Source: Alexandriicola marinus (lineage in GTDB: Bacteria; Pseudomonadota; Alphaproteobacteria; Rhodobacterales; Rhodobacteraceae). From it: a stretch of 64,000 nt of DNA. A program made the translations under genes and the position numbers. The first letter of the stretch is position 1. Every line of letters starts with the position of its first letter. Location of the stretch: contig NZ_RBVZ01000002.1 in the NCBI RefSeq assembly GCF_004000435.1, positions 62,001 through 126,000 of the forward strand, read 5' to 3'. The notes beneath the pieces were generated by a model that had not been told where the DNA came from, searched no databases, and worked only from the letters and a program-made list of their open reading frames with translations. Below, one piece after another: positions 36,350-45,618 of the stretch.

Positions 36350-37164
36350 TGCCGCGCAGCTTCCTGATCGGCACAGTTCTGACCGCCCTCTTCGTCGGCA
36401 TGGCGGCCATCTCGCTGATCTGGACACCCCATGACATCGAGAGCCTCGATATCCCGAACAAGCTGAAGCCGCCCTCGGGCGCCAACTGGCTGGGCACCGA
36501 TCAGTTCGGCCGCGACATCCTGTCGATGATCATGGAAGGGGCGCGCACTTCGATCGCCGTGGCGCTGCTGGCGGTGGGGATCGGGATGGCGCTTGGCGTG
36601 CCGCTGGGCCTGTGGGCGGCGGCGCGCAAAGGCAGCCTGCTTGACGAGCTGATCATGCGCGGAAACGACCTGATCTTTGCCTTCCCCTCGCTTGTGATCG
36701 CAATCCTGATCACCGCGATCTTCGGAGCGAGTGCGGTCAACGCGATCATCGCGATCGGCATCTTCAACATCCCCGTCTTTGCCCGGCTATCACGCTCGGG
36801 CGCGCTCTCGCTGTGGGAGAGGGACTTCATCCTTGCCGCGCGCGTCTCGGGCAAATCGGCCTTCCGCATCTCGTGGGAGCATATCCTGCCCAACATCCTG
36901 AACCTGATGATCGTGCAGGGCACGATCCAGTTCTCGCTCGGGATCCTGGCCGAGGCGGCACTGAGCTATATCGGCCTTGGCGCGCAGCCCCCCACGGCAA
37001 GCTGGGGGCGGATGCTGGCCGATGCCCAGACCCTTGTCGCCATCGCGCCGCACACGGCACTTGTGCCCGGGCTTGCCATCGTCTTCATGGTTCTGGGTCT
37101 TAACCTGATGGGCGACGGTCTGCGCGACTGGCTCGACCCGCGGCTCCGGGTGGAACGGGCATGA
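36349..37164 (+). CDS. ABC transporter permease, DppC/oligopeptide type (second system)
   Basis: 271 residues. GTDQFGRDILSMIMEGARTS, the EAA loop FILAARVSGKSAFRISWEHILPN and the C-terminal LNLMGDGLRDWLDP mark a DppC permease. The frame is open for about 450 codons upstream, but the true start overlaps the previous stop and matches the family N-terminus. The N-terminal cytoplasmic stretch is shorter than in the first system's DppC. Followed by the ATPase with a 4-bp overlap. Confidence 0.93.
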   Translation: MPRSFLIGTVLTALFVGMAAISLIWTPHDIESLDIPNKLKPPSGANWLGTDQFGRDILSMIMEGARTSIAVALLAVGIGMALGVPLGLWAAARKGSLLDELIMRGNDLIFAFPSLVIAILITAIFGASAVNAIIAIGIFNIPVFARLSRSGALSLWERDFILAARVSGKSAFRISWEHILPNILNLMIVQGTIQFSLGILAEAALSYIGLGAQPPTASWGRMLADAQTLVAIAPHTALVPGLAIVFMVLGLNLMGDGLRDWLDPRLRVERA

Positions 37165-38768
37165 GCCTTCTGGCGATCAGCGACCTCACGGTGCGGTTCG
37201 GCGAGGCGAAGGCCGTCTCGGGCCTGTCGATGCAGGTGGAGCCGGGCGAGATCGTGGCCGTCACCGGCGAAAGCGGGTCGGGCAAGTCCATGACGGCGCT
37301 TGCGATCATGGGATTGCTGCCCAAGGCCGCGCGGGCCGACGGCCGGATCGAACTCGACGGGCAAGAGCTTCTTTCCCTGCCCGAGCCCGAGCTGTGCAAG
37401 ATGCGCGGCCGCGCCATGGGCATGGTCTTTCAGGAGCCGATGACGGCGCTCAACCCCGTCCAGACCATCCGCGATCAGGTGGCCGAGACGATCCTCGTTC
37501 ACGGTGCCGGCAGCCGGGCCGAGGCGCGGACACGGGCGGCCGAAATGCTCGACCGGGTGGGCCTGCCGCAGGACCGGTTCCCGTTGAACCGCTATCCGCA
37601 CCAGCTATCGGGCGGGCAGCGTCAGCGCGTTGTGATCGCCATGGCAATCGCGCTGCGGCCACGGCTCCTGATCGCGGACGAGCCGACAACCGCGCTCGAC
37701 GTGACGACGCAGGCCCGTATCCTCGACCTGCTCAAGGGGCTGGTGGACGAATTCGGCATGGGCCTTGTCATGATCACCCATGACCTTGCGGTGGTGTCGG
37801 ACATGGCCGACCGGATCGTCGTGATGCGCCATGGCGAGGTGATGGAACAGGGACCAACGGCCCGGATCATCGCCGAGCGTCGCCACCCCTATACCCGCGC
37901 CCTGTTCGAGGCGTCGGACCATGCGGTCGACCTGCCGCCCGCGCCGCCGCCTGGTCCGATGCTGGAGTTGCGCGACGTGGTGCGCGATTACCGCCTGCCC
38001 CGGCGCAAGCTGTTCGAACCGGCGCGCCACATGCGCGCGGTCGACGGCGTAAGCCTGACGATCAACCGGGGCGAACGGGTCGGGCTGGTAGGCGAATCCG
38101 GCTGCGGGAAATCCACGCTGACCCGCGCGATCCTCGGTCTGGAAGAGGTGCAGGGCGGCTCCATCACACTCGATGGGGAGCCCGTCTTTACCGGCCACAG
38201 GCCGAACCTCAGCGCCCGGCGCAAGATGCAGGTCGTCTTTCAGGACCCCTACGGATCGTTCAACCCGCGCCACCGGGTCGGCCGGCTTATCACCGAACCC
38301 TTTCACCTCTTGCCCAGCCCCCCGAAAGGCGCCGACCGCGACCGCGCCATCGCCCGCGCGCTGAGCGATGTGGGGCTGACGCCCGCTGACGCCGACCGCT
38401 ACATCCACGAGTTTTCCGGCGGTCAGCGTCAGCGCATCGCCATCGCCCGCGCGCTGATCATCGAACCGGAACTCATCGTCTTTGACGAGGCGGTCTCGGC
38501 CCTCGATGTCTCGGTCCGGGCGCAGATCCTCGATCTGATCGCCGATCTCTGCCGGAAACGCCCGCTTGGCTATCTTTTCATCAGCCACGACCTGTCGGTC
38601 GTGCGCAGCGTGACCGATCGTGTCCTCGTGATGAAATCGGGGCGGATCGTCGAAGAGGGGCGGACGGAAACCGTTTTCGACAGCCCCGCCCATCCCTATA
38701 CCCGAACCCTGATCGAGGCCGCCCCCCGGCTGCCCGACCTGGACAGGAGCGCCGCCCATGCAACTTGA
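37161..38768 (+). CDS. Fused two-domain ABC ATPase (DppD-DppF type)
   Basis: 535 residues with two complete nucleotide-binding domains. Domain 1 has Walker A GESGSGKS, signature LSGGQRQR and Walker B LLIADEPTTALD; domain 2 has GESGCGKS, FSGGQRQR and LIVFDEAVSALD, where Asp-Glu-Ala replaces the usual Asp-Glu-Pro. Each domain ends with the oligopeptide-type extension (HPYTRALFEA and HPYTRTLIEA). It powers import by the two upstream permeases. It overlaps the aldehyde dehydrogenase gene by 11 bp. It is the intact counterpart of the frameshifted ATPase at 19851. Confidence 0.95.
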   Translation: MSLLAISDLTVRFGEAKAVSGLSMQVEPGEIVAVTGESGSGKSMTALAIMGLLPKAARADGRIELDGQELLSLPEPELCKMRGRAMGMVFQEPMTALNPVQTIRDQVAETILVHGAGSRAEARTRAAEMLDRVGLPQDRFPLNRYPHQLSGGQRQRVVIAMAIALRPRLLIADEPTTALDVTTQARILDLLKGLVDEFGMGLVMITHDLAVVSDMADRIVVMRHGEVMEQGPTARIIAERRHPYTRALFEASDHAVDLPPAPPPGPMLELRDVVRDYRLPRRKLFEPARHMRAVDGVSLTINRGERVGLVGESGCGKSTLTRAILGLEEVQGGSITLDGEPVFTGHRPNLSARRKMQVVFQDPYGSFNPRHRVGRLITEPFHLLPSPPKGADRDRAIARALSDVGLTPADADRYIHEFSGGQRQRIAIARALIIEPELIVFDEAVSALDVSVRAQILDLIADLCRKRPLGYLFISHDLSVVRSVTDRVLVMKSGRIVEEGRTETVFDSPAHPYTRTLIEAAPRLPDLDRSAAHAT

Positions 38769-40206
38769 CGAATTCGGCATTCCAGCCGCCGCCCACCTGA
38801 TCGGAGGCAAGTGGATCGAGGCCCGCGACACCCTGCCCCTGACCGACCCGTCGACCGGGCTGGCGATGACCCGGATCGGCAAGGGTGGCCCGGCAGAGAT
38901 CGACGCCGCCGTCGCCGCAGCCCATGCCGCGCGCGCGGGCGATTGGGGCCGCATGACGGCCACCGAACGCGGCCGGGTCCTGTCGCGTCTGGGCCGTCTG
39001 GTCGAGACGCATAGCGAGGCGCTCACACGGCTCGAGGCGGCCGACGTCGGCAAGCCCCTGACCCAGGCCCGCGCAGATGCGCTCGCGCTTGCGCGGTATA
39101 TGGAATTCTACGGCGGGGCCGCCGACAAGGTGATGGGCGAGACGATCCCCTATCTCGACGGCTACACCGTCTATACCCTGCGCGAACCGCATGGCGTGAC
39201 GGGGCATATCATCCCGTGGAACTACCCGATGCAGATCATCGGGCGGTCGGTGGGGGCGGCGCTCGCGATGGGCAATGCCTGCGTGTTGAAACCCGCCGAG
39301 GAGGCCTGCCTGACGGCTCTGGCCTTCGCGCAGCTGGCGCTGGAGGCGGGTCTTCCGCCCGGTGCGCTCAACGTCGTCACCGGCCTCGGGGCCGAGGCCG
39401 GCGCAGCGTTGTCGGCCCATCCGGGCGTGCAACATATATCGTTTACCGGATCGGTCGCCACAGGCGCGCGGATCCAGGCTGCCGCCGCGCAGAACGTCGT
39501 GCCCGTCACTCTGGAACTGGGGGGCAAATCCCCGCAGGTCGTCTTTGCCGATGCAGATCTGGATCGGGCGCTGCCGTTCCTTGTCAATGCCGGCATCCAG
39601 AATGCCGGGCAAACCTGTTCGGCCTCTTCCCGCATCCTCGTCGAGCGCCCGGTCTATGACGAACTGCGAGAGCGGATGGCCGCCGCCTATGGCGCGCTGA
39701 AGGTCGGGCCCGCAACCGATGACCTGAATGTCGGCCCGCTGATTTCCGAACGGCAGCTGGGGATCGTGAACGATCTCCTCGAACTCGGGAGCGATCTGAA
39801 CGTCGCAGGCCGGGGCGTGCTGGCGCCCGGCGCGCCGTCTGCCGGAAACTATGCGATCCCCACACTGTTCGCGGATGTGCCCCCCGACCACAGGCTGGCC
39901 CGGGACGAGATCTTCGGCCCCGTGCAGGTCATGATCCCGTTCGATACCGAGGTCGAGGCCATCGCGATTGCCAATGGCACCGACTACGGCCTCGTGGCCT
40001 CGGTCTGGACGGCCGATGGCGGGCGACAGATGCGGCTGGCAAAGGCGATCCGGTCTGGCCAGATCTTCATCAACAATTACGGCGCAGGCGGCGGGGTCGA
40101 GCTGCCTTTCGGAGGGGTCGGCAAGTCTGGCCACGGACGCGAAAAGGGGTTCGAGGCGCTCTATGGCTTTTCGACGCTGAAAACGGTCGCGGCCTGGCAT
40201 GGCTGA
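38758..40206 (+). CDS. NAD(P)-dependent aldehyde dehydrogenase
   Basis: 482 residues. Catalytic Glu253 lies in LELGGKSPQ and catalytic Cys287 in GQTCSASSR; the cofactor-binding region reads IIPWNYPMQ and SFTGSVATG, and the C-terminal PFGGVGKSGHGREKG is typical of betaine-, aminobutyraldehyde- and related aldehyde dehydrogenases. It oxidises an aldehyde to the acid in the cytosol. The start overlaps the ATPase and the end overlaps the thioesterase by 8 bp. In this setting an aminoaldehyde from a polyamine-like substrate is a reasonable guess. Confidence 0.94.
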   Translation: MQLDEFGIPAAAHLIGGKWIEARDTLPLTDPSTGLAMTRIGKGGPAEIDAAVAAAHAARAGDWGRMTATERGRVLSRLGRLVETHSEALTRLEAADVGKPLTQARADALALARYMEFYGGAADKVMGETIPYLDGYTVYTLREPHGVTGHIIPWNYPMQIIGRSVGAALAMGNACVLKPAEEACLTALAFAQLALEAGLPPGALNVVTGLGAEAGAALSAHPGVQHISFTGSVATGARIQAAAAQNVVPVTLELGGKSPQVVFADADLDRALPFLVNAGIQNAGQTCSASSRILVERPVYDELRERMAAAYGALKVGPATDDLNVGPLISERQLGIVNDLLELGSDLNVAGRGVLAPGAPSAGNYAIPTLFADVPPDHRLARDEIFGPVQVMIPFDTEVEAIAIANGTDYGLVASVWTADGGRQMRLAKAIRSGQIFINNYGAGGGVELPFGGVGKSGHGREKGFEALYGFSTLKTVAAWHG

Positions 40207-40618
40207 GATCGAAACGGTCCGCCGGGTCATCCGCGAGGACGAATGCGACCTTCTGGGCCATCTGAACGTGGCCGGCTATATCGCGCTGGCCTCCGATGGC
40301 GGTTTTGCCATCATGGCGGCCTTCGGCATGGACGAGGATCAGATCGTCGCGGGCCGGCATCAGAGTTTCGCTGTGATCCAGTCCGACGCGGCGTTCAAGG
40401 CCGAGGTCCTGCCGGGACAGGAGGTTCATGTCCGGTCGGCCCTGACCGAGATCGGCAGCTATGCCGCCAAGTTCCGGCACCGGGTCTATCTGGGCGACCG
40501 CATGGCGTTTCAGACGATTTTCACCTGCGTCCTGATGGACCTGAAGACACGCAAGGCCCGGCTGATCGACGACGATCTGCGCGCGGCGATGACACCGTTC
40601 CTGATCGCGGCCGACTGA
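40199..40618 (+). CDS. Hot-dog fold thioesterase (4HBT family)
   Basis: 139 residues. The segment DECDLLGHLNVAGYIALASDGGFA has the 4HBT-type pattern in which Asp or Glu is followed by GHxNxxxY, and the central beta strands EVHVRSALTEIGSYAAKFRHRVYLGDRMAF complete the hot-dog fold. It should cleave an acyl-CoA made in the pathway, or may act on a related thioester. It overlaps the aldehyde dehydrogenase by 8 bp and precedes the SDR gene by 45 bp. Confidence 0.85.
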   Translation: MAEIETVRRVIREDECDLLGHLNVAGYIALASDGGFAIMAAFGMDEDQIVAGRHQSFAVIQSDAAFKAEVLPGQEVHVRSALTEIGSYAAKFRHRVYLGDRMAFQTIFTCVLMDLKTRKARLIDDDLRAAMTPFLIAAD

Positions 40619-40663
40619 CGGCGCGCGGGAACCTGGCGGCACGGATCAAGGGAGGAACAGACC

Positions 40664-41404
40664 ATGCGGCTTGACGGAAAGACGGCGATCGTGACCGGTG
40701 CGGGATCGGGTTTTGGCGCGGGCATCGCGCGGAAATTCGCGGCGGAGGGCGCGCAGGTGATGGTGGCCGATATCAACGGTGACGGCGCCGATGCGATCGC
40801 GCGCGAAATCGGCGGGATTGCACAGCTCTGCGATGTGAGTTCGGGCGACAGCGTCGCGAAGATGGCCGAGGCCGCGGGATCGGCCTGGGGCCGGGTCGAC
40901 ATCCTCGTCAACAATGCAGGCGTCACCCACCTGCCCGCCCCGATGGAGGAGGTGAGCGAAGAGGATTTCGACCGCGTGATGGCCGTCAACATGAAGTCGG
41001 TCTACCTCATGGCGCGCGCCTTCGTGCCCGGGATGAAAGCGGCGGGCCGGGGCGCGATCCTCAACGTGGCCTCGACCGCGGGCGTGTCGCCCCGGCCAAG
41101 GCTCAACTGGTACAACGCCTCCAAGGGCTGGCTGATCACGGCCACCAAGGCGATGGCGGTCGAACTGGCGCCCGCGGGCGTCCGGGTCAACGCGATCAAC
41201 CCGGTCGCGGGGGAAACGCCGCTGCTCAAAAGCTTCATGGGCGAAGACACGCCCGAGATCCGCGCGAAATTCCTTGCCACCATCCCGCTGGGACGGTTCT
41301 CGACCCCCGAAGACATGGGCAACGCCGCCTGTTTCCTGTGCTCGGACGAGGCCAGCATGATCACCGGCGTCGCGATGGAAGTCGATGGAGGGCGCTGTAT
41401 CTGA
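40664..41404 (+). CDS. Short-chain dehydrogenase/reductase (SDR)
   Basis: 246 residues, classical SDR. The cofactor motif TGAGSGFGAGIA (TGxxxGxG), an acidic Asp in VADINGDG that favours NAD, NNAGVT, and the catalytic Ser/Tyr/Lys in NVASTAG and YNASKG are present. It oxidises or reduces an alcohol/ketone intermediate. A GGGAGGAACAG ribosome-binding site precedes the ATG. Two bases separate its stop from the GMC oxidoreductase start, which suggests consecutive steps. Confidence 0.94.
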   Translation: MRLDGKTAIVTGAGSGFGAGIARKFAAEGAQVMVADINGDGADAIAREIGGIAQLCDVSSGDSVAKMAEAAGSAWGRVDILVNNAGVTHLPAPMEEVSEEDFDRVMAVNMKSVYLMARAFVPGMKAAGRGAILNVASTAGVSPRPRLNWYNASKGWLITATKAMAVELAPAGVRVNAINPVAGETPLLKSFMGEDTPEIRAKFLATIPLGRFSTPEDMGNAACFLCSDEASMITGVAMEVDGGRCI

Positions 41405-41406
41405 GA

Positions 41407-43008
41407 ATGGAAGGTGACGCCGATTTCATAATCGTGGGCGCCGGTTCGGCGGGATGCGTTCTTGCCAACAGGCTGAGCGCCGATCCCGGGACCCGCGTCC
41501 TGCTGATCGAGGCCGGCGGGCCAGCGCGCAATCCGTGGCTCCATATCCCGGTGGGATACTTCCGGACGATGCACAATCCCGCCTATGACTGGTGCTACCG
41601 GACCGAGCCCTGCCCCGGCCTGAATGGCCGCAGCATTGCCTGGCCGCGCGGCAAGGTTCTGGGTGGCTCCTCGGCGATCAACGGCCTTCTCTACGTGCGC
41701 GGCCAGCCGCAGGATTACGATCGCTGGCGCCAGATGGGCAATCCGGGCTGGGGATGGGACGATGTTCTGCCGCTGTTCAAACGGTCCGAGCATCAGGCGC
41801 GCGGGGCGGACGCGTTTCACGGGACAGACGGCGAGCTGTCGGTCTCGGACATGTCGGTCCGGCGCGAGATCTGCGACGCCTGGATCGCGGCGGCAGAGGC
41901 TGCCGGGTATCCCTTCAATCCCGATTACAACGGCGCCCGGCAAGAGGGTGTCGGCTACTTTCAACTGACAGCAGCACGGGGGCGCCGGTTGTCCGCGGCC
42001 ACGGCCTTTCTCAAACCGGCAAGATCACGGTCCAATCTGCGGGTCATGACAGGGGCACATGTCCGGCGGGTTCTTGTCGAGGACGGGCGGGCCACGGGGG
42101 TCGTCTATGACGACAAGACCGGGGCCGAGCGCACGGCCCGGGCCCGACGTGACGTGATCCTGTCGGCAGGCGCCATCGGATCGCCACAGCTCCTCATGCT
42201 GTCGGGGATCGGCCCCGGAGCCGCCTTGCAGAAGTTGGGCCTTCCGGTCCTGCGCGACGCGCCGGAGGTAGGGCGCAACCTGCAGGATCACCTGCAGGCC
42301 CGGCTGGTGTTTCGCTGCCGCAAGCCCACGCTCAACTCCGAGGCACGAAGCCTGCTTGCCAGGTTGCGCATGGTGGCGGAATACGCGGTGCGCCGGACCG
42401 GACCGATGACCATGGCGGCAAGCCTTGCCACCGGGTTCCTGCGCAGCAACGACCATGTCGAGACGCCCGACATCCAGTTTCACATCCAGCCGTGGTCCGC
42501 CGACAGCCCGGGCGAAGGCGTGCACCCCTTTGCCGCGTTCACCGCATCAGTCTGCCAGCTGCGCCCCGAAAGCCGGGGCGAGATCCGGCTCGCCTCGCCC
42601 GATCCGGCCGTGCATCCGTTGATCCATCCCAACTACCTTGCCACGCCGACAGACTGCCAGACCCTTGTCGCGGGCATCCGGATCGCAGCGCGGATCGCGC
42701 AGACCGACCCACTCCGCCCCGAGATCACCGCTCTGCATCAACCCGCCGAGGGGCATGAGTTCTCGGACGACGACGCGACACTCGACTGGGCCCGCCAGAC
42801 GGCGACGACGATCTATCATCCGACAGGGACCTGCCGCATGGGTCCCGACGACGCGGCAGTCGTCGACCCCGCGCTGCGCGTGCGGGGGGTCGACGGGCTT
42901 CGGATCGCGGATTGCGCGATCATGCCCGAGATCACCTCCGGCAACACCAACGCTCCGGCGATCATGATCGGTGAAAAGGCGGCGACCCTGATCCAGTCGG
43001 ATCAATGA
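41407..43008 (+). CDS. GMC family oxidoreductase (choline/alcohol dehydrogenase type)
   Basis: 533 residues. The FAD-binding motif FIIVGAGSAGCVLANRLS, the GMC signature GRSIAWPRGKVLGGSSAING and the second signature GAIGSPQLLMLSGIGP are clear; the catalytic His lies in YHPTGTCRMG and the paired His/Asn in SGNTNAPAIM. It oxidises a primary or secondary alcohol with FAD. The start is 2 bp after the SDR stop; a longer open frame reaching back to 41338 overlaps the SDR gene and is not used. It ends the operon; double hairpins follow. Confidence 0.94.
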   Translation: MEGDADFIIVGAGSAGCVLANRLSADPGTRVLLIEAGGPARNPWLHIPVGYFRTMHNPAYDWCYRTEPCPGLNGRSIAWPRGKVLGGSSAINGLLYVRGQPQDYDRWRQMGNPGWGWDDVLPLFKRSEHQARGADAFHGTDGELSVSDMSVRREICDAWIAAAEAAGYPFNPDYNGARQEGVGYFQLTAARGRRLSAATAFLKPARSRSNLRVMTGAHVRRVLVEDGRATGVVYDDKTGAERTARARRDVILSAGAIGSPQLLMLSGIGPGAALQKLGLPVLRDAPEVGRNLQDHLQARLVFRCRKPTLNSEARSLLARLRMVAEYAVRRTGPMTMAASLATGFLRSNDHVETPDIQFHIQPWSADSPGEGVHPFAAFTASVCQLRPESRGEIRLASPDPAVHPLIHPNYLATPTDCQTLVAGIRIAARIAQTDPLRPEITALHQPAEGHEFSDDDATLDWARQTATTIYHPTGTCRMGPDDAAVVDPALRVRGVDGLRIADCAIMPEITSGNTNAPAIMIGEKAATLIQSDQ

Positions 43009-43009
43009 C

Positions 43010-43068
43010 GGGCCAGACCAAAATTCGCGAATTTTGGTGGCCCAACAAAATTACATAATTTTGTTGGG
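43010..43068. terminator. Two adjacent hairpins between convergent genes
   Basis: The first is a 20-bp palindrome, CCAAAATTCGCGAATTTTGG (43018-43037), flanked by GGGCC/GGCCC that lengthen the stem. The second pairs CCCAACAAAATTA with TAATTTTGTTGGG (43041-43053 with 43056-43068). AT-rich stems with runs of A and T suit a bidirectional terminator for the GMC gene and the SRAP gene, which ends at 43072. A similar pair occurs at 61476-61547. Confidence 0.8.
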
Positions 43069-43071
43069 CGC

Positions 43072-43737
43072 TCAGCTGTCGATCGGCTCGATCAACTCAG
43101 GACCGGTTGCACGATTGGAATTCACCCGTCGATCCACACGGTAGAGGTCGAGGACATCATCCCGTGCCGCGCGCATCAAGACCGCGGCACCCTTGCCCGC
43201 CTCACCGAGCCAGAGCGGCCAGTCCTGACGCTCCAGGATGACGGGCATGCGATGGTGAACCTCGCGCATCGGCGCATTGGCGGCGGTCGTGACCACCGCG
43301 CAGGTGACATGGCCTTCCTCTCCCCGCTCCCACTCCTGCCAGATGCCGGCGAGCGCCAGGGGCGCGCCGTCCCGACGAAAGATGTACCACGGCAGCCGCG
43401 TCCCATCGTCGAGCCGGGTCCATTCATAGAACCCCGACGCGACAACGATGCAGCGGCGTTCCCGCACCGCCGCCCGAAAGGCAGGCTTTTCGGCGATCGT
43501 CTCGGCTCGGGCATTGATCAGAAGGGGCCCGTCGTTCGTTGCCTTGTACCAATGCGGAAGAAAGCCCCAGCGCATCGGCCGCAACCTGCGCGCCGCCCCG
43601 TCAGAGGTCACCGTATGGATCTGAACCGTCGGGCAGACGTTGAAATTCGGCACATCGGGCAGATCGTTGCCCGGCGCCGCGTCGAAGATCTGTGCCATCG
43701 CGTCATGGGGCAGGGTTATGGCCATGCGACCGCACAT
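43072..43737 (-). CDS. SOS response-associated peptidase (SRAP, YedK/HMCES-type)
   Basis: 221 residues. Cys2 (MCGRM) is the catalytic residue that crosslinks to abasic sites in single-stranded DNA, and GFYEW and VHHRMPVIL carry the active-site Glu and His; PNFNVCPTVQ supplies the Asn. It protects abasic sites as a DNA-protein crosslink. The start at 43737 is required so that Cys2 follows the initiator methionine, and an AAAGGAG site is 6 nt upstream; the frame extends 9 codons further but that would bury Cys2. Confidence 0.95.
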   Translation of the reverse strand: MCGRMAITLPHDAMAQIFDAAPGNDLPDVPNFNVCPTVQIHTVTSDGAARRLRPMRWGFLPHWYKATNDGPLLINARAETIAEKPAFRAAVRERRCIVVASGFYEWTRLDDGTRLPWYIFRRDGAPLALAGIWQEWERGEEGHVTCAVVTTAANAPMREVHHRMPVILERQDWPLWLGEAGKGAAVLMRAARDDVLDLYRVDRRVNSNRATGPELIEPIDS

Positions 43738-43843
43738 TGCAGGCTCCTTTCGGGCTGTGTCCACCTCCCAGACTAAGCGCCCGAGGGCTCACAGGCAAAC
43801 CGCGATCGCCGAGACCTTGTCCGCGGGCACAGCGCGCAGCCTC

Positions 43844-43881
43844 AAGGAAAAATGCCCCCCGGCCAGTCGGCCGGAGGGCAT
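43844..43881 (-). terminator. Intrinsic terminator of the 5'-nucleotidase gene
   Basis: Read on the minus strand, ATGCCCTCCGGCC and GGCCGGGGGGCAT form a stem with one mismatch around a four-base loop, followed by TTTTTCC. It lies 27 bp beyond the 5'-nucleotidase stop. Confidence 0.85.
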
Positions 43882-43907
43882 GAACTCGGATCATCCGGAA
43901 GAGGCGC

Positions 43908-45473
43908 CTATTCGGTGATCATCGTGATCCGGCCATCGGTGTAGGGCTGGTAGGGGCCCTGCTCCTGCAGGTATTCGATCACGACGTCGGCCAGGTCAGG
44001 TCCGAAATCATAGGCGTTCTCGGCATCGAGAAACATCGAGTAGCCGTCCCCGCCATTGCGGACGAAGTTGTTCGACACGACGCCATAGGTCGCGGCGGGA
44101 TCGATCGGTGCACCGGCCACCATGACGTCGGAGATCCGGCTGCCGGGCTCCTGGGTCAGGTCGACCGTATAGGACATGCCCGCCACCTGCGGGAACCGGC
44201 CCGATCCGTCTTCGTGCTGGCTTGCCCCGTTCTCGAGCGCGTCCAGCATCACCTGCCCGGACACGAAGAACGTCGACAGGGTGTTCTGGAACGGAAGAAC
44301 CGTCAGAACCTCGCCCTTGGTGATCTCGCCCGCCTCGATATTGGCGCGAATACCGCCAGAGTTCATGAAGCCGATCTGGATGCCCTGATCGGCCACCCGC
44401 TCGAGCATGGCGTCGGCAATCAGGTTGCCTCCCGAACATTCTTCGGCGCGGCAGACACCGCGGTCGCCCACGATCATGTCGACCGCCTCGGCCACGACCT
44501 CGTTGCGGATCTCGTCGAGAGGCGCCGCCAGCTCGTCGATGCGCGCCACGGCGGCGGCATCCTCGGTCACGGAGGCGTCCATGATGATCGGCTCGCCCAT
44601 TGCTTCGGTGATCACGCCGTCATCGTCGAAGGTCACCATCAACTCGCCCAGGAATTTGCCGTAGGCATAGGCCTGCACGATCGCCGTATCGCCGACCATG
44701 ATCGGGTAGGGCCCTTCTGCATCCTCGTCGACGTTGGACAGGTAGGTGTTGTCGTGGCCACCGACGATCACGTCGACGCCCTCCACGGCCTCGGCCACAG
44801 CCATGTCGACGCCCATGCCCGAATGGCTCAGGACAATGATCTTGTTCACACCGTCTGCCGTCAGCGCGTCGACCTGCGCCTGCACGGCCGCGACCGGGTC
44901 GGTGAAGGTCACGTTGGGGCCCGGGCTTGCCAGTTCGTCGGTGTTTTCGGGCGTCAGGCCGATCATGCCGATCCGCTCGCCGCCGACCTCGATCACGGTC
45001 GAGGGCATGATGGCATCGGACAGAAGCTCTTCTCCGGAGATGTCGGCGTTCGACATCAGCACGGGGAAATCGACCGTATCGACAAAGCCGCGCAGCACCT
45101 CGGGGCCATCGTCGAATTCGTGGTTGCCCACGGTCATGCCGTCATAGCCCATGAGGTTCATGAATTCGGCAGCCATCGCGCCCTTGTAGTAGGTATAGAA
45201 CAGCGTGCCCTGAAACTGGTCACCGCCATCGACAAGGATCGAATTCTCGTGACGCGCGCGCGCATCGGCGATCGCGGTGACAAGACGTGCCGAACCGCCA
45301 AAGCATTCGCCTGCAGCGTTGTCCTCGTCCGAGCAGCCCGAGTCGAATCGGCTGATCGGCTCAAAGCGCGCGTGAAAATCGTTGGTATGAAGAATCGTGA
45401 GCGAATACTCGGCCGACGCCGCGCCCGCGCAAAGCGCAAGGGCGCAGGACGTCGTGAAAAGTCTGGCAAACAT
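43908..45473 (-). CDS. Periplasmic 5'-nucleotidase/metallophosphatase (UshA-like)
   Basis: 521 residues with a Sec signal peptide (TTSCALALCAGAASA). Metallophosphatase motifs are in order: LHTNDFHARFEP, VDGGDQFQGT, GNHEFDDG and VIVGGHDN; the C-terminal 5'-nucleotidase domain has NSGGIRANI and SNNFVRNGGDGYSMF for nucleoside binding. It dephosphorylates extracellular nucleotides in the periplasm to salvage phosphate and nucleosides. The ATG follows GGGGGAT; the frame extends upstream by 43 codons that lack a signal sequence. Divergent from the DUF952-pyrD pair. Confidence 0.95.
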   Translation of the reverse strand: MFARLFTTSCALALCAGAASAEYSLTILHTNDFHARFEPISRFDSGCSDEDNAAGECFGGSARLVTAIADARARHENSILVDGGDQFQGTLFYTYYKGAMAAEFMNLMGYDGMTVGNHEFDDGPEVLRGFVDTVDFPVLMSNADISGEELLSDAIMPSTVIEVGGERIGMIGLTPENTDELASPGPNVTFTDPVAAVQAQVDALTADGVNKIIVLSHSGMGVDMAVAEAVEGVDVIVGGHDNTYLSNVDEDAEGPYPIMVGDTAIVQAYAYGKFLGELMVTFDDDGVITEAMGEPIIMDASVTEDAAAVARIDELAAPLDEIRNEVVAEAVDMIVGDRGVCRAEECSGGNLIADAMLERVADQGIQIGFMNSGGIRANIEAGEITKGEVLTVLPFQNTLSTFFVSGQVMLDALENGASQHEDGSGRFPQVAGMSYTVDLTQEPGSRISDVMVAGAPIDPAATYGVVSNNFVRNGGDGYSMFLDAENAYDFGPDLADVVIEYLQEQGPYQPYTDGRITMITE

Positions 45474-45618
45474 ATGGTCATCCCCCGTTGGATCATTGAC
45501 TGGGCCAAGCTTGGGCCGGAAAGGCCGATCTGTCAAAGCCCTCGGCGCGTGCCTTGGCGGCAATTTGTGACATGCACATGACCTTGACCGATTTGCAGGC
45601 ACAGGTCATGAGGCGAAC

